From the NCBI RefSeq assembly GCF_901827155.1, contig NZ_LR594659.1, forward strand, positions 558,001 through 622,000: a DNA stretch of 64,000 nucleotides. The letters run 5' to 3'. Origin of the DNA: Variovorax sp. PBL-H6. Its GTDB lineage: Bacteria; Pseudomonadota; Gammaproteobacteria; Burkholderiales; Burkholderiaceae_C. Made by a program: the position numbers and the translations under genes. The notes beneath the pieces are model-generated. The model had not been told where the DNA came from. It did no database searches and saw only the letters and a program-made list of their open reading frames with translations. Shown here one piece after another: positions 1-8,519 of this stretch. Position 1 is the stretch's first letter. Each line of letters starts with the position of its first letter.

Positions 1-597
1 GTCGTCATGGGGCTGGTGCACCCGAAACGCCTCAAGCGCAATGCCGATGCGAAGGCGGGCGACGTGCTGGTGCTCGGCAAGCCGTTGGGCGTGGGCGTGC
101 TGTCGGCTGCGCTCAAGAAAGAGAAGCTCGACGCGGAGGGCTATGCGCAGCTGGTTGCCAACACCACGCGGCTCAACAAGCCGGGCATCGCATTGGCCGC
201 GCTCGAGGGCGTGCATGCGCTGACCGACGTGACCGGCTTCGGCCTGGCCGGCCACATGCTCGAAATGGCCCGCGGCGCCGGACTGCGGGCGGTGATCGAC
301 TGGCCGCTGGTGCCGCTGCTGCCCCGTGTCGCCGAGATGGCGGCCGACGGCTTCGTCACCGGCGCCTCGGGCCGCAACTGGGCCGGCTATGGCGCCGAGG
401 TGCAGCTCGATGCCGCGCTGCCGCCGGTCGCGCAGGATCTGCTGAGCGACCCGCAGACCTCGGGCGGGCTGCTCGTGAGCTGCGCACCTGACAGCGTGGC
501 GCAGGTGCTGGCGTTGTTCCACGAACAAGGCTTCGACGCCGCCTGTGCGATCGGCCGCATGGAGGCTGGGCCCGCCGGTCTGCGCGTCAACGCGTAG
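1..597 (+). CDS. selD: Selenide, water dikinase (selenophosphate synthetase), C-terminal part
   Basis: The enzyme makes selenophosphate from selenide and ATP, the selenium donor for selenocysteine and for selenouridine in tRNA. Only the last 199 codons are present; the gene begins left of the window, so the catalytic N-terminal Cys/Sec loop cannot be seen. The visible part carries the AIRS-family C-terminal domain with the glycine-rich stretch LTDVTGFGLAGH near position 215-250 and DPQTSGGLL near 450-475, both hallmarks of SelD. The frame is open from base 1 and ends at TAG. No selenocysteine machinery (selA, selB) lies downstream in this window. The assignment is firm because of these motifs. 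Confidence 0.93.
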   Translation, partial: VVMGLVHPKRLKRNADAKAGDVLVLGKPLGVGVLSAALKKEKLDAEGYAQLVANTTRLNKPGIALAALEGVHALTDVTGFGLAGHMLEMARGAGLRAVIDWPLVPLLPRVAEMAADGFVTGASGRNWAGYGAEVQLDAALPPVAQDLLSDPQTSGGLLVSCAPDSVAQVLALFHEQGFDAACAIGRMEAGPAGLRVNA

Positions 598-763
598 CGA
601 ACTTCGAAGAAATTGGGGCAGTTGGCCTAACTATCCGACGCTTCTAGTTTTCAAGGCCTAGGGCTTTGCGAAGAAGATGCGGCCATCGCGTCGGAAACAT
701 GACGCGAGCGATGACGGGATGGTTCCCGGCGTCATGTTCTCATCCCACTTCAAGGAAATCGTC

Positions 764-1315
764 ATGTCCACGCAAAACTTCTCCAGCGCCGCCGTCCACG
801 TGGTTGGCCAGTACAACGAGGCCGGCAAGACCCTCATCGGCGCCTATCGCGCCGGCGCTCATCGCCTGCTGAACGGCGCCGCTTCGCGCTCCAGCGAATT
901 CCTCAATGCCCGCCAGCTGCCGCTGGTGAGCGAGACCTTGAAGGCCCGCCTGATCGGCGCGCAGGAGAAGGTCAACGGCTTCCTGGCCAACCGGCTCGAC
1001 ATCGACACGGGTCGCGTGGTCGCGGTGCTGGATCGCATCGCCGGCACGACCACGAGCGGTATCGAATCGGCCGCCAACGCCGCTGCCCGCATCGAGTCGC
1101 CCTTGGGCGGCTCGGTGCTGCAGGCGCTGGGCAACCTGCACCAGCCGATCGCCGCTGTCTCGGTGCAGATCGCTGACCGCATCGCCGCCGGCGCCAAGCA
1201 GATCGAGAGTCGCGTGGCAGGTACCTCCGACGAAGCTGCGCCGGTCAAGACCATGAAGACCAAAGCCCGCACGGCCGTGCGCCGCCCGGTGCGCACCGCC
1301 CGCAAGGCCGCCTGA
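764..1315 (+). CDS. Phasin-like protein with basic C-terminal tail
   Basis: This 183-residue protein has no enzyme motif. Residues 1-150 are rich in Ala, Ile, Val and amphipathic helix, as in phasins that coat polyhydroxyalkanoate granules, and the last 25 residues are rich in Lys, Arg and Ala, resembling a DNA-binding tail. I chose the ATG at 764 because AAGGAAA lies 6 bases upstream; an in-frame start at 677 would add 29 residues with no clear ribosome site. The next gene is a PhaF-like phasin and the one after a PhaD-like regulator, which supports a granule-related role. The phasin label rests on composition and neighbours, not on a diagnostic motif. Confidence 0.6.
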   Translation: MSTQNFSSAAVHVVGQYNEAGKTLIGAYRAGAHRLLNGAASRSSEFLNARQLPLVSETLKARLIGAQEKVNGFLANRLDIDTGRVVAVLDRIAGTTTSGIESAANAAARIESPLGGSVLQALGNLHQPIAAVSVQIADRIAAGAKQIESRVAGTSDEAAPVKTMKTKARTAVRRPVRTARKAA

Positions 1316-1376
1316 GCGCAAGCGCTACGGCGCGCCGGCCGGCCCTCTTTCCGATCGACCTGTCCTGGAGCAACGC

Positions 1377-1847
1377 ATGGCAACTCGCCGCGATGAAACT
1401 GTCAGCCTGAAGAAGAAGGCGTCCATCGCCGGCAAGAAGGCCGTGGTTGCCAGGAAGACGGCGGCGCCGCGCAAGAAGGCGGCGCCGGCGAAGAAACTGG
1501 TGCCCGCCAGGAAGGCAGCGCAAGACAACAAGCAGCCAGGCGCACAAGGCCTGCTGCGAGCCGGGCTCAAGGCCTTGGGCAACGTGCGTGACGACGTGGT
1601 CAAGCGCCAGACCAACGTCATCGAGAGTCTGCTCGGCATGGGCCAGGCCAAAGGCGACGGGACGCCGCGCGGCTTCGCGCTCGAAAGCTTCGGTATCCGC
1701 AAGTTCGAGGACGTGTTCGATCAGCGCGTCGCCACGGCCCTGCAGCGGCTGGGCATGCCAACGGCGCAGGAGGTCCAGGAACTTCGCGAGCAGATCAAGC
1801 GTCTGCTCGAACACCTGGAACGCATCGAGTCCGGCCGCAAACGCTGA
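1377..1847 (+). CDS. PhaF/PhaI-like polyhydroxyalkanoate granule-associated phasin
   Basis: The 156-residue product starts with a Lys/Ala-rich histone-like region (about residues 10-50, AAPRKKAAPAKK) and continues into a phasin domain of the PhaI/PhaF type with the conserved helical end FDQRVATALQRLGMPTAQEV (about 116-135). In Pseudomonas PhaF the order is reversed, with the phasin part first and the basic tail last. Such proteins bind granules and, through the basic part, the nucleoid. GGAG stands 6-9 bases before the ATG. The gene follows a phasin-like gene by 61 bases and is followed 16 bases later by a PhaD-like TetR gene. The family call is good; the granule role is inferred, since no PHA synthase is in the window. 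Confidence 0.78.
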   Translation: MATRRDETVSLKKKASIAGKKAVVARKTAAPRKKAAPAKKLVPARKAAQDNKQPGAQGLLRAGLKALGNVRDDVVKRQTNVIESLLGMGQAKGDGTPRGFALESFGIRKFEDVFDQRVATALQRLGMPTAQEVQELREQIKRLLEHLERIESGRKR

Positions 1848-1863
1848 CAAGCCTGTCGAGACC

Positions 1864-2496
1864 GTGGCGAGTCCCACCACCCGCGAGCGCATCCTCGAGA
1901 CCAGCCTGGCGCTGTTCAACGCGCAGGGGCTCGCCGCCGTGTCCACGCACCGCATCGCGGCCGAGCTGGAGATGAGCTCCGGCAACCTGCACTACCACTT
2001 CAAGGCGAAGCAGTTGATCGTCGATCGCCTGTTCCGGCGCTTCGAGGAGCGGCTCGAGCTGCTCAATGCTTCTTCGAATTCGGTGCGTGCCATCGACGAC
2101 CTGTGGCTTGCGCTGCACCTGCGCTTCGAGGCCATCGACGCCTACCGCTTCGTCTACCGCGACATGGCCTTCCTGTCGGGCGAGTACCCGGCGCTGGGCC
2201 AGCGAGCACAGGCGCTGACCGCGCAGAACCTGCTGGCTGCGCAATCGCTGTGCGAGGCGCTCGTCGTCGCAGGGGTCATCGAGGCGACGGCCGAAGAGGC
2301 GCAGATGCTGGCCCTGCAGATGGTCTTCACCACCACCTGCTGGCTCTCCTTCGAGCGGCTCGTGCCGGGGCGCGATGCGCTGCGGCAGGCCGATCCCGGG
2401 CTTGCGGCCTTCTATACGCTGACGCTGGTTTCCCCGTATGTTTCCCGCGAATCGAGGGCTTATCTTGATTACCTGCGTGGCAAATACCTCGGATAA
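1864..2496 (+). CDS. TetR-family regulator, PhaD-like
   Basis: The 210-residue protein has an N-terminal helix-turn-helix (about residues 8-50) with the signature VSTHRIAAELEMSSGNLHYH, close to the PhaD regulators of medium-chain PHA clusters, followed by a ligand-binding helical domain. A GTG start at 1864 is chosen because the homologous core begins only a few residues later and no in-frame ATG stands between it and the stop of the upstream phasin; the frame is open further upstream, inside the phasin gene, but only as shadow coding. PhaD of Pseudomonas activates phasin genes in response to an acyl-CoA; the same role here is an inference from position next to the PhaF-like gene. Confidence 0.8.
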   Translation: MASPTTRERILETSLALFNAQGLAAVSTHRIAAELEMSSGNLHYHFKAKQLIVDRLFRRFEERLELLNASSNSVRAIDDLWLALHLRFEAIDAYRFVYRDMAFLSGEYPALGQRAQALTAQNLLAAQSLCEALVVAGVIEATAEEAQMLALQMVFTTTCWLSFERLVPGRDALRQADPGLAAFYTLTLVSPYVSRESRAYLDYLRGKYLG

Positions 2497-2563
2497 CCCG
2501 CACAGTCCGGTACAAGAAGGAACCACGCGCGCGCGTGCGGTGACTCAGAACGAAGGAACATTC

Positions 2564-3337
2564 ATGATGGCAGCCGCCGGTGAACCGATCAAACCCCCTT
2601 CGCGCCTGCTGCTGCTGGCCGAAGGGCGTGCCTTGTGGGAAGCCGGCGCCGCGCTGGCGCTGTGGCCGCTGCTGCAACTCACGCCGCGCGGCGATGGTCA
2701 TCCCGTCCTGGTGCTGCCAGGGCTGGTGGCCAGCGACATGTCGACCAAGCTGCTGCGGCGCTATCTCGAAGGCCGCGGCTACGATGCCCAGGGCTGGGGA
2801 CTGGGGCGCAACCTCGGCCCGAGGGAGGGCATCGAGGACGGCATGATCGCCAAGCTCGAGGCGCTGCACGCCGAAAGCGGCCGAAAGGTCAGCCTGGTGG
2901 GCTGGAGCCTGGGCGGCGTCTACGCGCGCCTGCTCGCCGCGCGCCATCCGCAATGGGTTCGCAGCGTCGTCACGCTGGGGAGCCCCTTCACCGGCAGTGC
3001 GCGGGCGACCCACGCGTGGCGAGTCTACGAAGGCGTGAGCGGCCAGAGCGCCGAGGACCCGCGGCGCATGAAGCACGTGCGCCCCACGCCGCCGGTGCCC
3101 ACCACCTCCATCTTCAGCCGCAGCGATGGCGTGGTCGCCTGGCGCTGCAGCGTGGAGGAGCCGGGGCCGCAATCCGAGAACATCGAGGTGATCGCCAGTC
3201 ACCTGGGACTGGGTGCGCATCCGGCCGTGCTCTATGCACTGGCAGACCGGCTGGCGCAGGCCGAAGGGCAGTGGAAGCCGTTCGATCGCAGGCTGTGGGG
3301 GCCGCTGGTCTACCCGGACCCGAGCCGGTCCGAGTAG
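2564..3337 (+). CDS. Alpha/beta hydrolase, lipase/esterase-like
   Basis: The 257-residue protein has the oxyanion-hole segment VLVLPGLVASD (about 48-58), the nucleophile elbow GWSLG (113-117, Ser115) and a C-terminal histidine in IASHLGLGAHP that could complete the triad. No signal peptide is evident, so it probably acts in the cytoplasm. Its place after the PhaD-like regulator allows a role on intracellular ester or polyester substrates, but it does not look like a canonical PhaZ. The start is one of two adjacent ATGs at 2564 and 2567, preceded by GAAGGAA. The stop is a TAG followed in the same frame by 33 sense codons with coding-like composition (see the separate entry). Confidence 0.82.
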   Translation: MMAAAGEPIKPPSRLLLLAEGRALWEAGAALALWPLLQLTPRGDGHPVLVLPGLVASDMSTKLLRRYLEGRGYDAQGWGLGRNLGPREGIEDGMIAKLEALHAESGRKVSLVGWSLGGVYARLLAARHPQWVRSVVTLGSPFTGSARATHAWRVYEGVSGQSAEDPRRMKHVRPTPPVPTTSIFSRSDGVVAWRCSVEEPGPQSENIEVIASHLGLGAHPAVLYALADRLAQAEGQWKPFDRRLWGPLVYPDPSRSE

Positions 3338-3439
3338 GTTCTGCAGGCGCGGATTTCGGAGATCGACATCGAGATCCATGAGGACGAGTTCCAGTACTGG
3401 TGGCGAAAGTACGAGAGCCGGCGCAAGTCGAAGAAGTGA
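3338..3439 (+). other. In-frame coding-like extension behind the hydrolase stop codon
   Basis: Directly after the TAG of the hydrolase, the same frame runs for 33 codons to TGA at 3437-3439. The peptide would contain DIEIHEDEFQYWWRKYESRR and a Lys-rich end. Nearly every codon ends in G or C, as in the true genes around it. There is no ATG, GTG or TTG in this frame. It is either the lost C-terminus of a longer hydrolase after a CAG-to-TAG-type change, or a stretch reached by stop-codon read-through. Confidence 0.45.
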
Positions 3440-3499
3440 GATGGGAACGCGATGGTGCTGAGGGCCAGAATCGCATTTCCTCGACTTCGCAAGCCAACC

Positions 3500-3883
3500 A
3501 TGACACGCAGACTCATCAGCTCCGGCTCGACCTTCGAGCAGGACATCGGCTATTCCCGCGCCGTGGTGGACGGCGAGTGGGTGTTCATCTCCGGCACCAC
3601 CGGGTTCGACTACGCGGCCATGACCATTGCCGAGGGCGTGGTCGAGCAAGCCGAGCAATGCCTGCGCAACATCGGCGCGGCCCTGGCAGAGGCCGGCGCC
3701 TCCTTCGCCGATGTCGTGCGCGTCACCTACGTACTGCCCAGGGCGGACGACTTCCCCGCCTGCTGGCCGGTGCTGCGCCAGTACTTCGGAGAAACCAGGC
3801 CGGCCGCGATGATGATCTCTGCAGGTCTGGCAGACCCGCGGATGAAGATCGAGATCGAGGTCACTGCACGCAAGCGCGCCTGA
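3500..3883 (+). CDS. RidA family protein (reactive enamine/imine deaminase family)
   Basis: The 127-residue product matches the RidA/YjgF/UK114 fold along its whole length: the start region MTRRLISSGSTFEQDIGYSR, the central GTTGFD, and the end PAAMMISAGLADPRMKIEIE that carries part of the ligand pocket. RidA proteins hydrolyse reactive 2-aminoacrylate and related imines; some paralogs sit in catabolic operons with other substrates. I chose ATG 3500 because family members usually begin with this segment; an upstream GTG/ATG-type start at 3452, with a better ribosome site (GATGGGA), would add 16 residues. The gene is convergent with the P450 gene, 12 bases away. Confidence 0.85.
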   Translation: MTRRLISSGSTFEQDIGYSRAVVDGEWVFISGTTGFDYAAMTIAEGVVEQAEQCLRNIGAALAEAGASFADVVRVTYVLPRADDFPACWPVLRQYFGETRPAAMMISAGLADPRMKIEIEVTARKRA

Positions 3884-3895
3884 AGCATCCGGGCC

Positions 3896-6800
3896 TCAGG
3901 TGCCGGCCCACACGTCCAGCACGTAGCGCCTGTCGGCGATCATCCGCTCCAGCCAGGCATCGCCGTCCTGCCCATGCTCGCGCGCGATGTCCGATAGCGC
4001 CCGCCGCACGTCGGGCTCCATGCGCGAGCCGTCGCCGCACACATAGACGATCGCGCCCTGCGTCAGCAGCCGCCAGACCTCGGCGCCCTGTTCGCGAATG
4101 CGATCCTGCACGTAGACCTTGCGCTCGCCCGCGCGCGAGAAGGCGGTAAAAAGCCGCACCACGCCGCGCTCGGCCCATCCGTTCAGTTCGTCGGCATAGA
4201 TGAAATCCTGCTCCGGATGCCGGCAGCCGAAGAAGAGCAGCGCCTCGCCGGGTGCCGTGCCCTTGGCAATCTGCGCCTCGCGCTCTTGCAGGAAACCCCG
4301 AAAGGGCGCGAGGCCCGTGCCCGGCCCCACCATGATCAGCGGCCGCTGCAGGTCGTCGGGCAGCCGGAAGCCCTCCGCCGTTGTCTCGCGCACGACACCG
4401 TGGACCAGCTCGCCGGCCTCGGCGCGCGCCAGGTAGTTCGAGCACACGCCCTCGAACTTTCCCAGGCCCGAGCGCGCCGGCTCCGCCACCACCCCGACGG
4501 TGATGCTGCAGCGTCCGCCGTCGACCACTGGCGATGAGGAGATGGAGTAATAGCGAAGCGAGAGCGGCGACAGCATTTCCAGGAAGAGCGCGAAGGCCGG
4601 CTGGCAGGCCGGGAATTCCTCCAGCAGGTCGAGCACCGACTTGCGCTTGTGCAGCACCTCGCTCCTGTAGAGCGCAGCCGAGTCCTCGTCCGCGCCCGAA
4701 AGCGCCTCCAGCCTGGGCCGCGTGAAGGGGCATTGCGTGTGCGCTGCCAACTGGGCGATCTGCTTGCGCGTGGCCACGTCCTGCAGTTCGACGTAGTCGC
4801 CCAGCAGCCTGTCCACCGCGATCACCTCGTCCACCGGCAGCGCGGCCTTGCGCCCCGGCGCGGTCTGCAGTCGCACGTGGGCCTTGCGATCGAAGCCGAA
4901 GCGCGCCATGGCACGCTCCACCTGCGCCGCGCCGTTGCGTGGCACCACGCTCAGGTGGTCGCCGGCGCGGTAGCTCACGCCTTCGGGCAATTGCAGCTCG
5001 ACGTGGCGTGTGGAACGGCCCTGCGAGGGATCGCCGCCGGTGCCTTGCAGCTCGCGGTTTTCGAGCACCCGCAGGCCCACTGCACCCAGTGCATCGAGCA
5101 GTGCGTTCTTTTGAGGCGGCGGCATCTCCTCCAGCGTATACAGCGGCTCGCTCTGCAAGGGCGCGGAGTCGGTGTCCTTGAGATCGAGGGCTTCCGCGAG
5201 CTGCGGCCACAGCGCATCGCTCCAGTCCTGGAAACTTCCGTCCATGTCCTCGCGCGCGTCGCCCTCGCCGCGCGCATGCACGCGGGTGGCGCCCAGCGCT
5301 CCGAGGCGCTCGTCGATCCGCCGCGGCACCGCCTGGTAGGTGGAGGCCCAATCGGTGTTGCCGCAGCCGAAGACACTGAAGCGCACGCCATTGAGCGAAT
5401 CGTCCGCGGTGTCCAGCCAGCGATGGAACTCCGCCGCGTTGTCCGGCGCCGTGCCGTTGTAGGAAGCGCAGACGATGGCGACCGCGCCGCTCGCCGGCAG
5501 CCGCTCGGCATAGTCGTCCAGCGACGCGAGCTGGGTCGAGTAGCCGCGCAGCTCGCCGGCCTCGGCCAGCTGGCGCGCCAGGTCTTCCGCCGTGCCGAGG
5601 TTCGAGCCCTGCAGCACCAGCAGCGAGGTGCCGTGGCGCGCTGCTTGTGCCCTGTCCGCAGAAGGCCGCGGCGCCGCCGCCGGCGCGGGCTGCGATGCGG
5701 TGAAATCGCCGCGCGGGCGTGTTGCCGGATCGCGCGGCACGGCCCGAATCCTGAAGCCCTCGGGCTTGATGGTGAGCGCCTCGCGGATCTTCAGCTGGTA
5801 GCCGGTGTGGTCGACCAGGTCGAAGCGCTGCAGGATCATGCCCAGCGTGAGCACAGCCTCCTGCAGCGCGAACTGGCGCCCGATGCACGCGCGCTGCCCA
5901 TTCCCGAACGGCTTGAAGGCGTTGACCGGGCGCTCCCGCTCGGCCTCGCGGCTGAAGTGGTCGGGGTTGAAGCGGTCCGCGTCCTCGCCCCACACCGCCT
6001 TGTCGCGGTGCAAGGCGAGCGCGTGCAGGATCACCATGTTGCGCCGCTTGATCGTGTACTGGCCGCCGATGGTCGTGTCCTCCTTCGCCGCCATCGCGAC
6101 CGCGGGCGCGGTTGGAAACATGCGCAGCGATTCCTTGAGCACCTGCAGTACGTAGACCAGGCGATTGACCTGCGCGTAGGTCGGCTTCACCGATGGATCG
6201 GGGCCGAACACCTGGTCGACCTCGGCGCGCGCCTTGGCCATCGCCTCGGGGTTGTTGAGCAGGAAGTAGATCGCGAAGGACAGCAGTCCGCTGGTGGTCT
6301 CGTGGCCCGCGATCAGGAACTCGATGCATTCGTCGCGGATCTGCCGGTCGTCCAGCCGCTCGCCGGTCTTCTTGTCCACCCCGGCGATCATGTAGCTCAG
6401 CAGGTCCGGCTTGGTCGCGATGTCGGCGCCGCTCTGGCGCCGCTCCTGGATGATGTTCTCCACCATCGTGTGCATGAAGCGGATGTCCTTGCGCTGCTGC
6501 GCCAGCGGCTTCTTCAGCATCAGCTCCTCGAGCGGAATGCCGCGCCGGTTCTGCACCGTCTCCAGCGTGCGCACCATCGCGTCGACGAACGGGTGAAAGC
6601 CCTCGCGGTAGAAGGAGTTGAAGCGGTAGCCGAAGCCGCACAGGCCGATGGTGTCGAGCGTGAGCGCGGTCATGTCGCGCACCACGTCGACCTCTTCGTC
6701 GAAGTTCAGGCGCTCCCACTTGGTCACCAGCTGCTCGGCGATGTCGAGCATCATCGGGTGATAGGCCTGCATCGCGCGCTGGCTGAAATTGGCCAGCAGG

Positions 6801-7117
6801 ATGTTGTGCGGCTTCGACCACGTCGATTCGTGGGTGTCGGAGGTGAAGAGGCCGTGCGAAAGCGCGCGCAGCCGGCGCAGCGTGCCCTTGGTGCTCTTGT
6901 CGAATCGCTTCTCGTCGCACAGCTCGTCGACCAGCGCGGCCGAGGAGACGACGATCACGGGCATGCCCGGCATGTCCAGCCAGTAGATCGGGCCCAGCTC
7001 CTGCGCGATCCTCCACATGTCGAGCACCGGCGACTCGGAGCCGATCGACAGGATGTTGCCGACGAAGGGCTTCCTCGCGGGGTGCGGAATCGGATGGAGC
7101 GGGTTCTTGCCTGCCAT
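3896..7117 (-). CDS. CYP102-type self-sufficient cytochrome P450 / NADPH-P450 reductase fusion
   Basis: This 1073-residue protein hydroxylates a hydrophobic substrate using NADPH and O2 in one chain. The heme domain (1-470) has the I-helix AGHETTS (270-276, Thr274), the ExxR in KESLRMFP, and the heme loop FGNGQRACIG with ligand Cys411. After a Pro/Ala-rich linker come a flavodoxin-like FMN domain beginning LLVLQGSNLGTAE and an FAD/NADPH domain with the motif YYSISSSP and the nucleotide-binding GPGTGLAPFRGF. Length and order equal those of P450 BM3. The BM3 residues Arg47 and Tyr51, which hold fatty-acid carboxylate, correspond here to Met52 and Val56, while Phe87 is kept as Phe91. GGAGG precedes the ATG. 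It lies 99 bases behind the binding-protein gene on the same strand. Confidence 0.95.
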   Translation of the reverse strand: MAGKNPLHPIPHPARKPFVGNILSIGSESPVLDMWRIAQELGPIYWLDMPGMPVIVVSSAALVDELCDEKRFDKSTKGTLRRLRALSHGLFTSDTHESTWSKPHNILLANFSQRAMQAYHPMMLDIAEQLVTKWERLNFDEEVDVVRDMTALTLDTIGLCGFGYRFNSFYREGFHPFVDAMVRTLETVQNRRGIPLEELMLKKPLAQQRKDIRFMHTMVENIIQERRQSGADIATKPDLLSYMIAGVDKKTGERLDDRQIRDECIEFLIAGHETTSGLLSFAIYFLLNNPEAMAKARAEVDQVFGPDPSVKPTYAQVNRLVYVLQVLKESLRMFPTAPAVAMAAKEDTTIGGQYTIKRRNMVILHALALHRDKAVWGEDADRFNPDHFSREAERERPVNAFKPFGNGQRACIGRQFALQEAVLTLGMILQRFDLVDHTGYQLKIREALTIKPEGFRIRAVPRDPATRPRGDFTASQPAPAAAPRPSADRAQAARHGTSLLVLQGSNLGTAEDLARQLAEAGELRGYSTQLASLDDYAERLPASGAVAIVCASYNGTAPDNAAEFHRWLDTADDSLNGVRFSVFGCGNTDWASTYQAVPRRIDERLGALGATRVHARGEGDAREDMDGSFQDWSDALWPQLAEALDLKDTDSAPLQSEPLYTLEEMPPPQKNALLDALGAVGLRVLENRELQGTGGDPSQGRSTRHVELQLPEGVSYRAGDHLSVVPRNGAAQVERAMARFGFDRKAHVRLQTAPGRKAALPVDEVIAVDRLLGDYVELQDVATRKQIAQLAAHTQCPFTRPRLEALSGADEDSAALYRSEVLHKRKSVLDLLEEFPACQPAFALFLEMLSPLSLRYYSISSSPVVDGGRCSITVGVVAEPARSGLGKFEGVCSNYLARAEAGELVHGVVRETTAEGFRLPDDLQRPLIMVGPGTGLAPFRGFLQEREAQIAKGTAPGEALLFFGCRHPEQDFIYADELNGWAERGVVRLFTAFSRAGERKVYVQDRIREQGAEVWRLLTQGAIVYVCGDGSRMEPDVRRALSDIAREHGQDGDAWLERMIADRRYVLDVWAGT

Positions 7118-7216
7118 GGTGTTCTTCGACCTCCTCGTCAGCCCTTTGCGAGCGACATCGCAGTATCTCGATGCCGCCGCACGCAGCAGGCAGGGCTATC
7201 CCTTAGCGCAGGGCGA

Positions 7217-8470
7217 TCACGACGCGGGCCGAGCCATCTTGCACTCCGTGCCCTGCGCCAGCTCGTTGCCCGTGTAGATCGCGTCGGTGCGGAAGCCGTA
7301 GTTCGTGCCTTCCCAGCCCACCTTCACCGCCTTGCCGTCCACCGGCGCGATGGTGTTGACCACCTGCGGCAGCAACAGCTGGTGGTCCTCCGCGCGCATG
7401 CGCACGGGGCCGACCACCGAATCGAAGCTCATGTCTTCCATCGCGCGCGCCACCTTCGTGGTGTCGGTGCTGCCGGCCTTGTTGATCGCGGCTGCGAGCA
7501 GCCGCTGCGTGAGCTCGATCCGCGGCGCGAGGAAGTCCTTGCCCGTCTTGGCCTTGTAGGCCTTGGCCAGCGCATCGGCCTTTGGCCGATCGGCCTGGCC
7601 AGGATGCCATTCGGCCACCCAGGTGAGCTTGCCCAGCTTGGCTTGCGACATGGCCAGCACCGTGCCGGGCACCGAGCCCGCGCTGTGGTTGAAGTAGTGC
7701 AGGTCATAACCCGCATCGCCTGCGGCCTTCAGCAGCAGCGTCATGTCCTGGCCCCAGTTGCCGGTGATCACCGAGTCGGCGCCGGCTTGCCGCACGTTGG
7801 CGAGATAGGGCGCAAAGTCCTTCACGCGCCCGATGGGGTGCAGCGTTTCGCCCACGAACTGGATGTCGGGCCGCGCCAGCCCGACCAGCTGCCGGCCGTA
7901 GCTGGCCCATTGCTTGCCATGTGCGTAGTCCTGGTTGAGCAGGTAGACCTTCTTGATCTCGGGCGTCTTCTTGATGTAGTTGGCCAGCGCCTTCATCTTC
8001 ATCGCCGTGTTGGCCTCGGTCTGGAAGTGCCAGAAGCTGCAGGCCTTGCCCGTCATCTCGGGGTCGATCGACGAGTGGTTGAGCACGATCAGCTCCTTGC
8101 CCGGATTGCGCTGGTTCCATCGGTTGACCGACTGCACCAGCGCCGTCACCACCGAGGAGCCCGAGCCGCCGGTCACGATGGCCTGCGCGCCCTGGTCGAT
8201 CGCGGCCTGCAGCGCGCTCTGGCTCTCCTGCGCCGAGAGCTTGCTGTCGAACTGCAGCAGCTGCAGCCTGGTGCCGCCGAGGACGCCGCCCTTGGCGTTG
8301 ATGTCCTCGATCGCGTACTGCGTGTGCGTGAGCATCAGCTCGCCGACGTTCGCGAAGGGGCCCGAGAGCGGGTCGATGTAGGCGATCTTGTAGGTCTGCT
8401 GGGCATGTGCGGCGCTGGCGGCGAGCACGGCGGCGGCGGCCAGCGGCGCGAACGCGAAGGTGGACTTCAT
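7217..8470 (-). CDS. Solitary branched-chain-amino-acid-type (LivK family) ABC substrate-binding protein
   Basis: The 417-residue protein has a Sec signal peptide with probable cleavage after AHA at 21-23 and then the type I periplasmic binding fold starting YKIAYIDPLSGPFANVGELM, typical of LivK-like receptors. These proteins deliver amino acids, amides or aromatic and aliphatic acids to LivHMGF permeases. No permease or ATPase gene is nearby, so it must share a distant transporter or act as a sensor component. The start at 8470 is the ATG directly before the signal peptide; a longer frame to 8527 adds non-signal-like residues. It sits between tetR (50 bases upstream) and the P450 gene, suggesting uptake of the substrate of this cluster. 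Confidence 0.88.
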   Translation of the reverse strand: MKSTFAFAPLAAAAVLAASAAHAQQTYKIAYIDPLSGPFANVGELMLTHTQYAIEDINAKGGVLGGTRLQLLQFDSKLSAQESQSALQAAIDQGAQAIVTGGSGSSVVTALVQSVNRWNQRNPGKELIVLNHSSIDPEMTGKACSFWHFQTEANTAMKMKALANYIKKTPEIKKVYLLNQDYAHGKQWASYGRQLVGLARPDIQFVGETLHPIGRVKDFAPYLANVRQAGADSVITGNWGQDMTLLLKAAGDAGYDLHYFNHSAGSVPGTVLAMSQAKLGKLTWVAEWHPGQADRPKADALAKAYKAKTGKDFLAPRIELTQRLLAAAINKAGSTDTTKVARAMEDMSFDSVVGPVRMRAEDHQLLLPQVVNTIAPVDGKAVKVGWEGTNYGFRTDAIYTGNELAQGTECKMARPAS

Positions 8471-8519
8471 GGCTTGTCTCTGGAAGTTGGGGGAACGGAA
8501 GGAAAGACGCGCGGGCTCT

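Noticed and set aside
3861..7016. A 1051-codon frame on the same strand as the P450 gene, shifted
   Set aside because: It is a shifted reading of the P450 gene with Arg/Ala/Gly-rich shadow sequence; the real frame shows all P450 and reductase motifs.
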